This document shows positions 27,086 to 36,143 of a stretch of DNA of 64,000 bases, in pieces. The stretch is from contig NZ_JHXL01000005.1 in NCBI RefSeq assembly GCF_000687735.1, positions 1-64,000 of the forward strand, written 5' to 3'. This DNA comes from Acholeplasma equifetale ATCC 29724 (GTDB lineage: Bacteria; Bacillota_I; Bacilli_A; Acholeplasmatales; Acholeplasmataceae). Position 1 is the stretch's first letter. Every line of letters begins with the position of its first letter. The notes under the pieces were generated by a model. That model did no database searches. It was not told where the DNA came from and saw only the letters and a program-made list of their open reading frames with translations. Made by a program: the position numbers and the translations under genes.

Positions 27086-27778
27086 TCACCCGAGTACATC
27101 TGCTTTATCAATCTCTTGATAAGCTCCTTCTTTTAAATTTAACTTTAGATTGCCAATTTGTATGCGTTTAAGATTTAATACTTCATACCCTACAGATTTC
27201 ATCATCTTTTTAACTTGATGAAATTTTCCTTCATCGATTGTCATTTTAACGATATTTTCATCAAATATTAGATCAAGTGCTTTCGTAAAGTGTATTGAAC
27301 TATCAGGCAATGTAATTTCAACACCTTCTAAAAGTTTATTTTTATCACTTAATTTAAATGCTTTATCAATAAGTATTTCATATGTTTTTTGAACATGTCG
27401 ATTTGGACTTACAATTTCATGAATAAATGAACCATCGTTTGTTAAAATCATTAAACCTTCAGCATCATGATCTAATCTTCCTGCTATCTTTAAATCATAT
27501 CGATTATAAGGTTCTTTAATGAATTTAAATAGCGATGGATGTATTTCATCTTTATGACTTGATAAAAATCCTTTCGGCTTATAAAATGCTAAATATACAT
27601 GCTCTTTTAGGTATATTTCTTTACCATTAAGAGTTATTTTATCACAGTTTATATCAATCTTATAATCAGCATCAAAAATGGCTTTTCCGTTTACTAAAAC
27701 AGCACCATTTTTTATCATATTTTTCACATCTTTACGTGATCCATATTTTAAGTTTGATAATACTTTATCTAATCTCAT
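27086..27778 (-). CDS. rsuA: RsuA-type rRNA pseudouridine synthase
   Basis: S4 domain at residues 1-45 (MRLDKVLSNLKYGSRKDV), then the pseudouridine synthase core with the catalytic Asp in GRLDHDAEGLMILTND. That sequence context marks the RsuA/RluB/RluE/RluF family; at 230 residues and with no C-terminal tail it is most like RsuA (16S position 516). Ends in TGA. It is divergent from def. Confidence 0.88.
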   Translation of the reverse strand: MRLDKVLSNLKYGSRKDVKNMIKNGAVLVNGKAIFDADYKIDINCDKITLNGKEIYLKEHVYLAFYKPKGFLSSHKDEIHPSLFKFIKEPYNRYDLKIAGRLDHDAEGLMILTNDGSFIHEIVSPNRHVQKTYEILIDKAFKLSDKNKLLEGVEITLPDSSIHFTKALDLIFDENIVKMTIDEGKFHQVKKMMKSVGYEVLNLKRIQIGNLKLNLKEGAYQEIDKADVLG

Positions 27779-27820
27779 ATATTTTTACTTCCATGTTATA
27801 ATATTTACGAGGTGTTAACT

Positions 27821-28387
27821 ATGATTTTAATGAGACATATCATTAGAGAAGGCCATCCTTCATTAACAAAAGTATCAGAACCAATTCAATTTCCAATGAC
27901 TAAAGCGGAAATAAATTTAGCACATGATCTTATGGAATATGTCAAAAACTCACAAGATGAAGCGATGGTAAGAAAATATAAATTAAGACCATCTGTTGGA
28001 TTAGCTGCTGTACAAGTTAATGTATTAAAACGTATGTTTGCAATACATGTCCATGATTTTGATGACAAACTATATTCTTATGTTTTCATTAATCCCGTGA
28101 TTGTTAAGCATTCAGCTGAAACAACTTATTTACCTGGTGGAGAAGGCTGTTTATCTGTTGATAGAGAAACTAACGGACTTACACCAAGATATTTCCAAAT
28201 TGAAGTTAAAGGGTTCATCCTTAATTTAGAAACAGATCAAGTTGAACCAATTCACACAACTTTAAAAGGATATCCTGCTATTGTATTCCAACATGAATAC
28301 GATCATTTAGATGGTATAATGTTTACAACAAAACTTTATCCAACTTTACCAAAAGCATTTCCTTTATTCGAGTTAGAGGAAGAATAA
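27821..28387 (+). CDS. def: peptide deformylase
   Basis: Fe/Zn metalloenzyme removing the formyl group from N-terminal Met. The three motifs are present: VGLAAVQVN (motif 1, GxGLAAxQ-like), GEGCLSVD (motif 2, metal Cys) and QHEYDHLDG (motif 3, HExxH). The chosen ATG follows GAGGT at normal spacing; an upstream GTG at 27812 lies inside that ribosome site. A -10 TATAAT lies at 27797-27802. The stop codon abuts that of the convergent GH20 gene. Confidence 0.96.
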   Translation: MILMRHIIREGHPSLTKVSEPIQFPMTKAEINLAHDLMEYVKNSQDEAMVRKYKLRPSVGLAAVQVNVLKRMFAIHVHDFDDKLYSYVFINPVIVKHSAETTYLPGGEGCLSVDRETNGLTPRYFQIEVKGFILNLETDQVEPIHTTLKGYPAIVFQHEYDHLDGIMFTTKLYPTLPKAFPLFELEEE

Positions 28388-30217
28388 TTATACATTAACA
28401 TTTACTGAAACAATCGGTTTATAACGATATTCAATAATATTTTTAATCTTTTGATGTTCTAATCCTTTACCATAATAATCAAGTAGATGAATTTCTAATT
28501 CATCTATTTTTTTATTTTTGGTGATATAATCATTTACCTTTTGAATTGTAAGTTGAATTCTTTGAATAATGCCACCAATTCTTAAATCTTGAATTTCAAA
28601 TCCAAACACTTTAGACTCATGATGCCATTGAGTTTTAAATGCTTCATAGAATAGATTTATCTTCTTTAATATAAGTTTTAATGTCTTTAAATCTTCTTTA
28701 AGTTTATCAATTTGTTGATTTTGATAATGTGTTCTTAGTTTTACACCAATATCAACTTTAAATTGAATTAAATCTACCAAACAATATTGTGTTAAAAATA
28801 AACATTTAAATCGTTTCATTTTTGGAGTAATTTTCTTTAAAACATTTGTATGCTTTTCATAAATTAAAGCATATGAATCATCAACGATTGTATCCATTAA
28901 ACCAAGCAATGGATCATTATATAAAAAGTTTTTATTAAATGAATTTTTATCAAGTGGATTATCATTAACTTGATTAGCTAAATCAATTTTCATAAAATCA
29001 TCGAAATTGACATCAAATGCCGCTTTAAAGGCTTTTTTAATATCTTCTATGTCGAAGTATCCATATTTAGCCATACCAGTAAATGTTAAAGATGGTAAGA
29101 TTGAGAATAATGAACTTTCAGCACCATTATCTCCCCAAGCAGTCATGATAACTTCTTTAATGTTTTTATTGATGCATGCTTTTAATTGTGCTACATTTGA
29201 AAGCAATGAAAAACGATTATCTGGTGTAAACCCAATCCACTTCCAAAAACCACCTGCAAATATTAATTTTTTATTAAATTGAAGATGTTTATCAATCATT
29301 TTCTCATAATGAGATTGGTTTGTATTATAGTAGTCCCAATAAATTAATGAAACACCTTCTGGTATTTTTTGAATAAGTTCTTCTGGTAATGTTAAATCAT
29401 CATAATATTGTGTTCTCGCCATTCTAAAGAACATATCTGACCACATCATCGGATTAAAGTTATATTGTTTACAAATATCGATAACTTTCTTTAAATGACT
29501 CATCATCACACTAAATCGGTCTTTGTAACCGTGTTGATCTAGATATTTTCCACGCCCAAGCATATATGCTTCATCCATACCAATGTTGATGATATCAACT
29601 TCAAAAATATCCCTCATGGTTTTAATCATTTTTTCAATGAATACATAAGTTTTTGGTTCATCAACTAACAAAATATCTTGTGTATCAATGATATTTTGAT
29701 ACATTGGATATCGAGTAATACCATTTAAATGTGCCAGTGTTTGAATACAAGGTACAACCTTAATACCAAACATTTTGGCAAACCCTACAATAGACTTTAA
29801 TTCCTCTTTAGAATATGCTCCTCTTAAATAACCAAAATATGGTTCATCTTCCATTAAAAAGGTATCTTCTGTATAAAGTTGTAATGAATCATAACCAAGT
29901 AAAGCCATATCCATGATAAGTTCTTGAATAGTTTCTACCTTATAAACAGCATTTCTTGAACAATCAACCATCAATGTTAAATCATCAATTTTTTTATTTA
30001 TTTCAATAGAAAAACTTTTTCTTTTTATATGCTCTTTGATAATTCTTAACCCTACAAATAAATCATTGTGTTTAGAATATGTTAAGTAATATTCGTCTTC
30101 TTTTTTTTCGATTTTAAAAAAAGTATCTTCTTTTAAATGTAAATGGTTGATAATATCCTGATTTAAATTCAGTCTTTGAATCATCATTTTTAAAGCTAAA
30201 TTTTCTTGATTGAACAT
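28388..30217 (-). CDS. GH20 beta-hexosaminidase, cytosolic
   Basis: A 609-residue glycoside hydrolase family 20-like enzyme removing terminal GlcNAc or GalNAc. The TIM barrel starts near residue 100 (LMVDCSRNAVYKVE, MALLGYDSLQLYTED). The catalytic Asp-Glu pair is in NIGMDEAYMLGRG (about 215-227), and the substrate Trp in MMWSDMFFR. There is no signal peptide, so it acts in the cytosol on imported oligosaccharides, like streptococcal GH20C. The C-terminal 200 residues are helical. It lies in a run thiI-rlmB-TIM-GH20. Confidence 0.82.
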   Translation of the reverse strand: MFNQENLALKMMIQRLNLNQDIINHLHLKEDTFFKIEKKEDEYYLTYSKHNDLFVGLRIIKEHIKRKSFSIEINKKIDDLTLMVDCSRNAVYKVETIQELIMDMALLGYDSLQLYTEDTFLMEDEPYFGYLRGAYSKEELKSIVGFAKMFGIKVVPCIQTLAHLNGITRYPMYQNIIDTQDILLVDEPKTYVFIEKMIKTMRDIFEVDIINIGMDEAYMLGRGKYLDQHGYKDRFSVMMSHLKKVIDICKQYNFNPMMWSDMFFRMARTQYYDDLTLPEELIQKIPEGVSLIYWDYYNTNQSHYEKMIDKHLQFNKKLIFAGGFWKWIGFTPDNRFSLLSNVAQLKACINKNIKEVIMTAWGDNGAESSLFSILPSLTFTGMAKYGYFDIEDIKKAFKAAFDVNFDDFMKIDLANQVNDNPLDKNSFNKNFLYNDPLLGLMDTIVDDSYALIYEKHTNVLKKITPKMKRFKCLFLTQYCLVDLIQFKVDIGVKLRTHYQNQQIDKLKEDLKTLKLILKKINLFYEAFKTQWHHESKVFGFEIQDLRIGGIIQRIQLTIQKVNDYITKNKKIDELEIHLLDYYGKGLEHQKIKNIIEYRYKPIVSVNVNV

Positions 30218-30227
30218 GGATATACCT

Positions 30228-31103
30228 CTATTTTTTCATAAATTCGATATTTAATAGTTTGAGTTGTTCTTTAATTATATGGATTGTATCAACAATTTCA
30301 TATTCAATTAAATAGCTATTTAAAATTTTAACTTCATGACGTTTTTTCTTGCTTAGCATTAATTCTAATTTTTTATAATTTTTTGCTTGATACAACATAT
30401 CCATTAATGAACTATTTAAACATATAATTCCATCAAATTTATTGGTTTTAAATCTCTTGAATAAATCTTTTAATGGAATAAATCCACTTGTTGTAATAAA
30501 ACGAGGTGCGATAGGATCTTTATCATCAACTATAAAAATACCAATATAATTTCTAAGTATTCTAATATAAGCAATTGCAGCTTCTTCTTTTTGATATAAA
30601 TATAACGGATCAAAAATAATTTTTAATTTGTCATCATGAATAGTTTCTAAAATGTCTCGATAATCATGTGTTTGATAATTATCTTGTGGACGAATAACTA
30701 ACGTTACTTTAGATTTTTTAGCTAGTTTTAAATGATTTTTAATTTGTTCTATGATAAGTGTTTTATCGGTCTCATATGATTTTGTTGTAGGTAAATCATA
30801 AACTAAAACATTTGTCTTTAGTTTTTTTGCTATTTCCAATACTTTTTGGAATTTTGAATCAAAATCATCAACTTCTGTTTGAACTGATAAATTATAATTT
30901 GGTAATAAAGGGTCATATAATACTACATTAAACTGACTTACTTTTTTATAAAACTCATTTAATGTATCTAAGTCTAATTCAAAAAGCGGTTTTTGATTTA
31001 ATCTTCTAACCGCTATTTTTTCTAGTTTTAATGTTTCAGGTATCTTAAATTGATCTTTGATTTCATTTTCATAGTCAATGAAAGTTGTAATGGTTAATGC
31101 CAT
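30228..31103 (-). CDS. TIM-barrel protein, xylose isomerase-like
   Basis: A 291-residue protein resembling the AP endonuclease 2/sugar phosphate isomerase barrel (IolE-like): NVVLYDPLLPN, TNVLVYDLPT, VTLVIRPQDN, KIIFDPLYLY and a late FDGIICLNSS as successive strands. The metal-binding Glu/Asp/His set usual for this fold is not complete by eye. It overlaps rlmB by 10 bases and precedes the GH20 gene by 10 bases, so a part in amino-sugar or oligosaccharide metabolism is plausible but unproven. Confidence 0.6.
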   Translation of the reverse strand: MALTITTFIDYENEIKDQFKIPETLKLEKIAVRRLNQKPLFELDLDTLNEFYKKVSQFNVVLYDPLLPNYNLSVQTEVDDFDSKFQKVLEIAKKLKTNVLVYDLPTTKSYETDKTLIIEQIKNHLKLAKKSKVTLVIRPQDNYQTHDYRDILETIHDDKLKIIFDPLYLYQKEEAAIAYIRILRNYIGIFIVDDKDPIAPRFITTSGFIPLKDLFKRFKTNKFDGIICLNSSLMDMLYQAKNYKKLELMLSKKKRHEVKILNSYLIEYEIVDTIHIIKEQLKLLNIEFMKK

Positions 31104-31801
31104 TTCTTACTCCATTCATACATTAATATACTTCCTGCAATAGATACATTAAGACTTTCTGTACCTTGCATAGGAATATGTACAAAATCATCAACAATTG
31201 TTTTCGTCAAATGAGATAATCCTTGTCCCTCATTACCAAGTATTAAGACGATTTTTTCTACAGATTTATTATTCACTTTAGACTCATGAGCGTCTGCACC
31301 AAGTAATCGATATCCTTTATTTTTTAAATCAATTAATTTTTCATAAAGAGATGTTCTTATTACATTTAATTTAAAATGTGCTCCTTGAGCTGCTCTAAGT
31401 GTTTTATCATTATATAAATCTGCTGTTTTATGACTTAAAATCACTTCATGAAATCCAAATGCTAAAGCGCTTCTTAACAATGCACCCAAGTTATCCGGAT
31501 TTTGAATATCATCTAATGCAAGAATATAATTGGATGTAATTTCTGGTTGAATTTTTTTACATATCCCCATCACATCAAAAGGGGTTTCAGTAAAATTTAA
31601 CTCTTTCATTAATTTTTCTGAAATCAAAATACCTTCTTTGTTTGGGTTTGATGTTACAACTTCATCTAAAACGTTTGTTTCTTTAGCCATTTGGATAAAC
31701 TTATCACCAAAGACTAAGTAAAGACCTTGTTCATCTCTATATTTTTTTTGTTTTAGTTTCATCCAATTTTTGAATCTTAAATTATCTTTTGATTCAATCA
31801 T
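31094..31801 (-). CDS. RNA 2'-O-methyltransferase, TrmH/RlmB type (SpoU)
   Basis: SPOUT methylase of 235 residues. Motif 1 is LDDIQNPDNLGALLRSA (Arg acting on the ribose), motif 2 ILGNEGQGLS, motif 3 IPMQGTESLNVSIAG. The N-terminal 75 residues match the RNA-binding extension of 23S methylases, so rRNA is the likely target. Exact nucleotide unknown. Lies 11 bases after thiI. Confidence 0.9.
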   Translation of the reverse strand: MIESKDNLRFKNWMKLKQKKYRDEQGLYLVFGDKFIQMAKETNVLDEVVTSNPNKEGILISEKLMKELNFTETPFDVMGICKKIQPEITSNYILALDDIQNPDNLGALLRSALAFGFHEVILSHKTADLYNDKTLRAAQGAHFKLNVIRTSLYEKLIDLKNKGYRLLGADAHESKVNNKSVEKIVLILGNEGQGLSHLTKTIVDDFVHIPMQGTESLNVSIAGSILMYEWSKKWH

Positions 31802-31812
31802 ATACTTACACC

Positions 31813-33057
31813 CTATTTTTGACTATTCTTATAATTTTCAATTGCATCCTTCACTTCAAATCCAAAGTCAGCAATTATTAACTCTGTATCTGGTTTTATA
31901 TAAAGAGTTTCAATGCCCTCTAATGCTTCTTTTAATAATGGTTCAAAATCAAACTTTTGTTCTTCTTCTAAACATTTTTCAAGTTTTGGATGTGTGATAG
32001 GATTTTTTGGTACATAAACCGCACAACAATCACTAAAAGGACGTATTGAAATATCAAATGTATCTATTTTTTTAGATATATCGATGATTCTATTTTTATC
32101 ATCAGTAATTACAGGTCTTAAAATTGGAATATTTGTCACATTTTCAACAACACGAATTGAATCTAATGTCTGGCTTGCTACTTGTCCAACAGATTCACCA
32201 TTAACGAGTGCTAAAATATTATGACTTAAAGCATAGCGTTCTGCCAATCGATACATCATGCGGCGCATGATTGTAATAATATATGGATCACTTACTTTAG
32301 AAAGAATCGTTTCATGAATATGAATGAATGGTACAAGATGTAATTTGATTGTATTCTTCGGCATAAAATGTGCTAATTTTTTAGATATATCAATAACTTT
32401 TTGAACAGATTCCAATGGTGTTAATGGTGTTGATTCAAAATGGAATAATTCAACTTCAACCCCTTGTTTCATCATTAAATATGCCGCTACAGGTGAATCA
32501 ATACCACCAGACAACATAACTAATCCTTTACCATTTAATCCAATTGGAAATCCACCAAGTAAAGGTACTTTACTCATAAAAATATAAGCACCATCATGAC
32601 GTACTTCAATTTCTAATTTGTATTCTGGATTTTTAACATCTACTGTAAATCCTTGTAATTCGGGTAAAATGATTTTACTTACAGCTTGAGATATTTCTAA
32701 TGAGGTCATCGGAAATCTTTTATCTGCACGCTTGGTTTCAATTTTCATTGAACCAGGTTTTTTAGATTCGCTTAAAATAACTTCTTTAGCAAGCTTTGCA
32801 ATTTCATCTATTTGGTTTGTTGTTCGATAAATCATTGAATATGAGTGTAATCCACTGACATAGTTTAATGATTTTATAACTTTATCTCTTTCATCTTTTT
32901 CTGTATGAATAATAATACGATCATGTTGAAATTCATATTCAACATTTAAACCTTTTAATTTTTCTTTTAATATACGTCGGACTTGATTGATAAAGGTTGG
33001 TTTATTTTTACCTTTTAATACTAAATCTCCAAAACGTAATAAAAACATGTCTTTCAT
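31813..33057 (-). CDS. thiI: tRNA 4-thiouridine synthase ThiI
   Basis: Sulfur transferase making s4U8 in tRNA. Domain order: N-terminal ferredoxin-like and THUMP (about 1-165), then the adenylating PP-loop with MLSGGIDSPVAAYLMM (about 180). Later family motifs are ALVNGESVGQVASQT and PFSDCCAVY. At 414 residues it lacks the rhodanese domain seen in E. coli, as usual in Firmicutes. The SufS cysteine desulfurase in this window, or an IscS-like one, could supply sulfur. It diverges from rpsD. Confidence 0.95.
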   Translation of the reverse strand: MKDMFLLRFGDLVLKGKNKPTFINQVRRILKEKLKGLNVEYEFQHDRIIIHTEKDERDKVIKSLNYVSGLHSYSMIYRTTNQIDEIAKLAKEVILSESKKPGSMKIETKRADKRFPMTSLEISQAVSKIILPELQGFTVDVKNPEYKLEIEVRHDGAYIFMSKVPLLGGFPIGLNGKGLVMLSGGIDSPVAAYLMMKQGVEVELFHFESTPLTPLESVQKVIDISKKLAHFMPKNTIKLHLVPFIHIHETILSKVSDPYIITIMRRMMYRLAERYALSHNILALVNGESVGQVASQTLDSIRVVENVTNIPILRPVITDDKNRIIDISKKIDTFDISIRPFSDCCAVYVPKNPITHPKLEKCLEEEQKFDFEPLLKEALEGIETLYIKPDTELIIADFGFEVKDAIENYKNSQK

Positions 33058-33181
33058 GATATCACCGAGTTTATTATATCATTATAGGCCGAATTCTAAA
33101 TGAAAATCTTACATAATTTGTTTCTTTTATGAATATACATATATATTTATATATATTTTTAGCTAATTATGTATAATTATA

Positions 33182-33210
33182 TTGACATTTATATATGTTT
33201 CATATAAAAT
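33182..33210 (+). promoter_or_regulatory. rpsD promoter
   Basis: TTGACA (33182-33187), 17 bases, TAAAAT (33205-33210). Strong match. Confidence 0.85.
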
Positions 33211-33216
33211 AAATAA

Positions 33217-33374
33217 GCGGTCAAAAGCAGGCTATTTTTTATATTATAAATATCCCTTCATCTTTAGGATGATCTAAGTAGCTTTATCTGCTTTAAAGTG
33301 AAAGGATTTCAAGTGGATTATATAGTACAAAAGATGGTGATTTTGCCCCAAAATATTAAAAGGAGGAAAATCAA
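33217..33374 (+). promoter_or_regulatory. structured rpsD leader RNA (candidate S4 autoregulatory leader)
   Basis: The gap of 317 bases between thiI and rpsD holds the rpsD promoter and this leader of about 158 bases. AAAGCAG (33224-33230) pairs with CTGCTTT (33288-33294). Inside it GCTA (33231-33234) pairs with TAGC (33279-33282), and TCATC pairs with GATGA (33258-33272). The ribosome site AAAGGAGG follows. Autoregulation of rpsD by S4 binding its leader is established in Bacillus; whether this structure is homologous is inference. Confidence 0.55.
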
Positions 33375-33971
33375 ATGTCACGTTATACAGGACCAACTTG
33401 GAAAATTGCTAGACGTTTAGGCTATTCAATTTCAGAAAGTGGTAAAGAATTAAAGAAAAGACCTTATGCACCAGGACAACACGGTCAACGCCGTGCAAAA
33501 TTATCTGACTACGGTAGCCAATTACAAGAAAAGCAAAAGGTTCGCTTTACTTACGGTGTTTCTGAAAAACAATTAGTTAAAACATTTAAAGAAGCTGGCA
33601 AACTTCAAGGTAAACACGGTGAAAACTTCTTAAAGTTACTCGAAGCAAGACTTGATAACATCGTTTATCGTTTAGGTTTCGCAAGTACTCGTGCTCAAGC
33701 TAGACAATTAGTTAACCACGGTCATATCTTAGTTGATGGTAAAAAAGTTGATATTCCATCATACAGATTAGTTCCAGGTCAAAAAATTGAATTAAGAGAA
33801 AAGAGCAAGAACTTAGTTATCGTTAAAGCTGCTAAAGAAGCTCAATTCGCTCGTGTTGACTATGTATCTGTTGATGAAAATGGTGTTGGCGTATTCGCTA
33901 GATATCCAGAAAGAAATGAATTCTTAACAGATATTAACGAACAATTAATCGTTGAATTCTACAACCGTTAA
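33375..33971 (+). CDS. rpsD: ribosomal protein S4
   Basis: Primary 16S-binding protein of the 30S subunit, 198 residues. It starts [16 protein letters not shown] and has [19 protein letters not shown] and the S4 RNA-binding domain ([30 protein letters not shown]). Isolated from other ribosomal genes with its own promoter and leader, as in Firmicutes. Confidence 0.98.
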   Translation: MSRYTGPTWKIARRLGYSISESGKELKKRPYAPGQHGQRRAKLSDYGSQLQEKQKVRFTYGVSEKQLVKTFKEAGKLQGKHGENFLKLLEARLDNIVYRLGFASTRAQARQLVNHGHILVDGKKVDIPSYRLVPGQKIELREKSKNLVIVKAAKEAQFARVDYVSVDENGVGVFARYPERNEFLTDINEQLIVEFYNR

Positions 33972-33978
33972 TTAAAAC

Positions 33979-34006
33979 AAAAGGACTTTTTGAAATAGTC
34001 CTTTTT
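33979..34006 (+). terminator. rpsD terminator
   Basis: AAGGACT / AGTCCTT stem (33981-33987 with 33997-34003) followed by Ts. Confidence 0.9.
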
Positions 34007-34025
34007 TTCTTGTCTTAATTATTAG

Positions 34026-34448
34026 CTACTTATCTAAATTAAGTAAAAATATTGTTTCGTCTTTATTTAATACAAATGTGACATCACTGTTCATTAAGTT
34101 TAATGTATCTTTTTTAGTAAAATATGCTTCTGTTTTATAAATTTTATCTTTATATGAAACAACCAATTTATAATATCCACCAAAAGCACTTTCTTTATCT
34201 TTAATGTAACCTTTTAATATAGAATTATCTTTTGATATTTCAAAAAATTTTGATTTTTTATTTTTAGTCAGCAAAATCATAATAATTGAAACACCCAATA
34301 ACACAACGCTTAAAATTATAAGTATTAATCTTAAAATACCAGATAATACAACTAAAGAAATTACACCAATCAATATAAATATACCACCATATAACATCCA
34401 TAAATTCATGAATTTTTTATATTGTTTTGTTGTAATAGATTGATACAT
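34026..34448 (-). CDS. small membrane protein of unknown function
   Basis: A 140-residue protein with two adjacent membrane helices (about 15-37 and 39-60) and a C-terminal soluble part rich in Lys and beta-type sequence (KGYIKDKESAFGGYYKLVV). AAAGGGGGA sits at good spacing before the ATG and a -10-like GATAAT lies upstream. It stands alone between rpsD (convergent) and tpiA. I do not recognise the family. Confidence 0.65.
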   Translation of the reverse strand: MYQSITTKQYKKFMNLWMLYGGIFILIGVISLVVLSGILRLILIILSVVLLGVSIIMILLTKNKKSKFFEISKDNSILKGYIKDKESAFGGYYKLVVSYKDKIYKTEAYFTKKDTLNLMNSDVTFVLNKDETIFLLNLDK

Positions 34449-34537
34449 ACTAAAATCCCCCTTTTGAGTCGTTCTGTAATATTATCTTAATATAATATTT
34501 TAAAAAACAATTACTTTTTGATTATATACATAAAAAA

Positions 34538-34559
34538 ATAGGCTTGTTTTAAGCCTATT
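34538..34559 (-). terminator. terminator of the pgk-tpiA operon
   Basis: ATAGGCTT / AAGCCTAT stem followed by seven Ts on the minus strand, 6 bases after tpiA. Confidence 0.9.
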
Positions 34560-34564
34560 TTTAT

Positions 34565-35329
34565 TTAAAATTCTAATGCTGCTTTTGTAAATTCTAAGAA
34601 GTTGTTTGGATCTAATGATGCACCACCAATTAATGCACCATCAATATCTGATTGAGCTAATAAACTTCTGATGTTATCAGTTTTAACTGATCCACCATAA
34701 AGAATTCTAACAGCTTCTGATACTTCTGCTCCATATAATGCTTTAACTTTTTCACGTACATCTTTGATTGTGTCATTAGCCATTTCAGGAGTTGCAGTTT
34801 TACCAGTACCGATAGCCCAAACTGGTTCATATGCAATAATAACTTTAGCTGCATCAGCAGGATGAATATCCTTGAATGCTATTTCTAATTGATGATCTAA
34901 AACTGCTTTTGTACGTCCAGATTCACGTTCATCTAATTGTTCACCAATGCAAAGAATTGGTGTAATTTCGTGTTTAATAGCTGCATGTAATTTCTTGTTG
35001 ACTGTTTCATCTGTTTCGTTAAAATAACTTCTTCTTTCGCTGTGACCAATTAAAACGTATTCTGCACCAGCAGTTTTCACTTGTAATGGTGAATTTTCAC
35101 CAGTGAATGCACCTTCATCCATGTAATGCATATTTTGAGCACCAATACGGATGTTTTCACCTTCTCTTTTAACTAATAAGTTTAAAAGAATTGAAGGTGC
35201 ACAAATAATAGATTCTACTTTTGAGCGTGCAGGTACTAATTCATTTACTTGGAAAATAAATGCTAAAGCCTCATCTTTAGTTTTATACATTTTCCAGTTA
35301 GCTGCAATAACAGGTATTCTTTTGTTCAT
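34565..35329 (-). CDS. tpiA: triosephosphate isomerase
   Basis: Glycolytic enzyme interconverting the two triose phosphates. AANWKMYK (Asn and Lys of the active site, residues 9-16), IGHSERRSYF (catalytic His near 96), AYEPVWAIGTGKTATPE (catalytic Glu and loop 6) and ILYGGSVK. 254 residues. Starts 5 bases after ptsH. Confidence 0.98.
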   Translation of the reverse strand: MNKRIPVIAANWKMYKTKDEALAFIFQVNELVPARSKVESIICAPSILLNLLVKREGENIRIGAQNMHYMDEGAFTGENSPLQVKTAGAEYVLIGHSERRSYFNETDETVNKKLHAAIKHEITPILCIGEQLDERESGRTKAVLDHQLEIAFKDIHPADAAKVIIAYEPVWAIGTGKTATPEMANDTIKDVREKVKALYGAEVSEAVRILYGGSVKTDNIRSLLAQSDIDGALIGGASLDPNNFLEFTKAALEF

Positions 35330-35334
35330 GTTAA

Positions 35335-35580
35335 TTACCCTAAAATTGAAGAGATTTCTTTAATTGCTTCTTCAGCATGAGGTCCTGAAGCAACGATTTT
35401 TACGTTTTCACCCTTAGGTACAGCTAAGCTCATTAAACCTAAGATTGATTTTAAGTCAACAACTTTGTCTTTATAATGAAGTCTAATATCAACAGCATAT
35501 TTTGAAGCAGTTTGAACGACTTTAGCAGCTAATGTCGCATGAAGTCCTGCAGTTGAACCAATGATAATTTCTTTTTCCAT
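35335..35580 (-). CDS. ptsH: HPr-like phosphocarrier with altered active-site loop
   Basis: An 81-residue HPr homologue. Alignable to Bacillus HPr throughout: AGLHATLAAKVVQTASKY and LKSILGLMSL. The phosphorylatable His is present (His 14, equivalent to 15), but the next residues are Thr and Leu where nearly all PTS HPr proteins have Arg 17 and Pro 18. The regulatory Ser (45, equivalent to 46) and its surroundings are intact. This pattern suggests a regulatory HPr, comparable in logic to Crh. The start is the ATG after AAGGAG, 14 codons below the first in-frame one. In operon with pgk and tpiA, not with ptsI. Confidence 0.9.
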   Translation of the reverse strand: MEKEIIIGSTAGLHATLAAKVVQTASKYAVDIRLHYKDKVVDLKSILGLMSLAVPKGENVKIVASGPHAEEAIKEISSILG

Positions 35581-35594
35581 GTTCTTCTCCTTTA

Positions 35595-36143
35595 CTAAAA
35601 CATTGGTGGGGTTGAAATCCAAAGTACTCTAGCTACACTATGACCATGATTTAGTAAATAGTGTTCTTTGTTTGCCATATAGTAGAAGGTTTCACCCTTT
35701 TTCACAATATATCTTTTTTTATTAAGTACGAGTGTGATTTGTCCTTCAAGGACATAACCAAATTCTTCACCAGGATGTGGATCATCAATTTCAGATTGTC
35801 CACCTGGTTTAATTTCTATGATGATTGGTTCCATTTCATATTTTTGTGCATTAGGTACAATCCATGAAATGACTGAACCAATATCATCAAACGCTTTTTC
35901 ATAAAAGTCATCTTTTGTAAATACGATGTTTGCATCTTCATCTTCTGGTTTAGAGAAAAATTCATGAACTTCAACACCTAATACTTCAAGAATCGCAAAT
36001 AGCGTTTGAATCGATGGGGATGTTAGGTTATTTTCAAGTTGTGAGATGTAGCCTTTGGTAAGTTCTAAGCGATTCGCTAATTCTTCTTGGGTTAAGTTAT
36101 TTCCTAACCTTAAAGCTCGAATTTTTTTACCAATGTCTATCAT
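35595..36143 (-). CDS. XRE-family regulator with cupin domain
   Basis: A 182-residue transcription factor. Helix-turn-helix at about 6-60 (LRLGNNLTQEELANRLELT, ISQLENNLTSPS). Cupin_2 domain at about 110-180 with HPGEEFGYVLEGQ and VKKGETFYYMAN. This type senses a small ligand; PuuR and related regulators bind polyamines or amino acids. The ATG overlaps the pgk stop by one base. It lies inside a glycolytic operon, so it may respond to metabolic state, which is inference. Confidence 0.9.
   Translation of the reverse strand: MIDIGKKIRALRLGNNLTQEELANRLELTKGYISQLENNLTSPSIQTLFAILEVLGVEVHEFFSKPEDEDANIVFTKDDFYEKAFDDIGSVISWIVPNAQKYEMEPIIIEIKPGGQSEIDDPHPGEEFGYVLEGQITLVLNKKRYIVKKGETFYYMANKEHYLLNHGHSVARVLWISTPPMF

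Noticed and set aside
35401-35421. cre-like TTTTTACGTTTTCA in ptsH
   Set aside because: Lies inside coding sequence and fits only one half of the palindrome.
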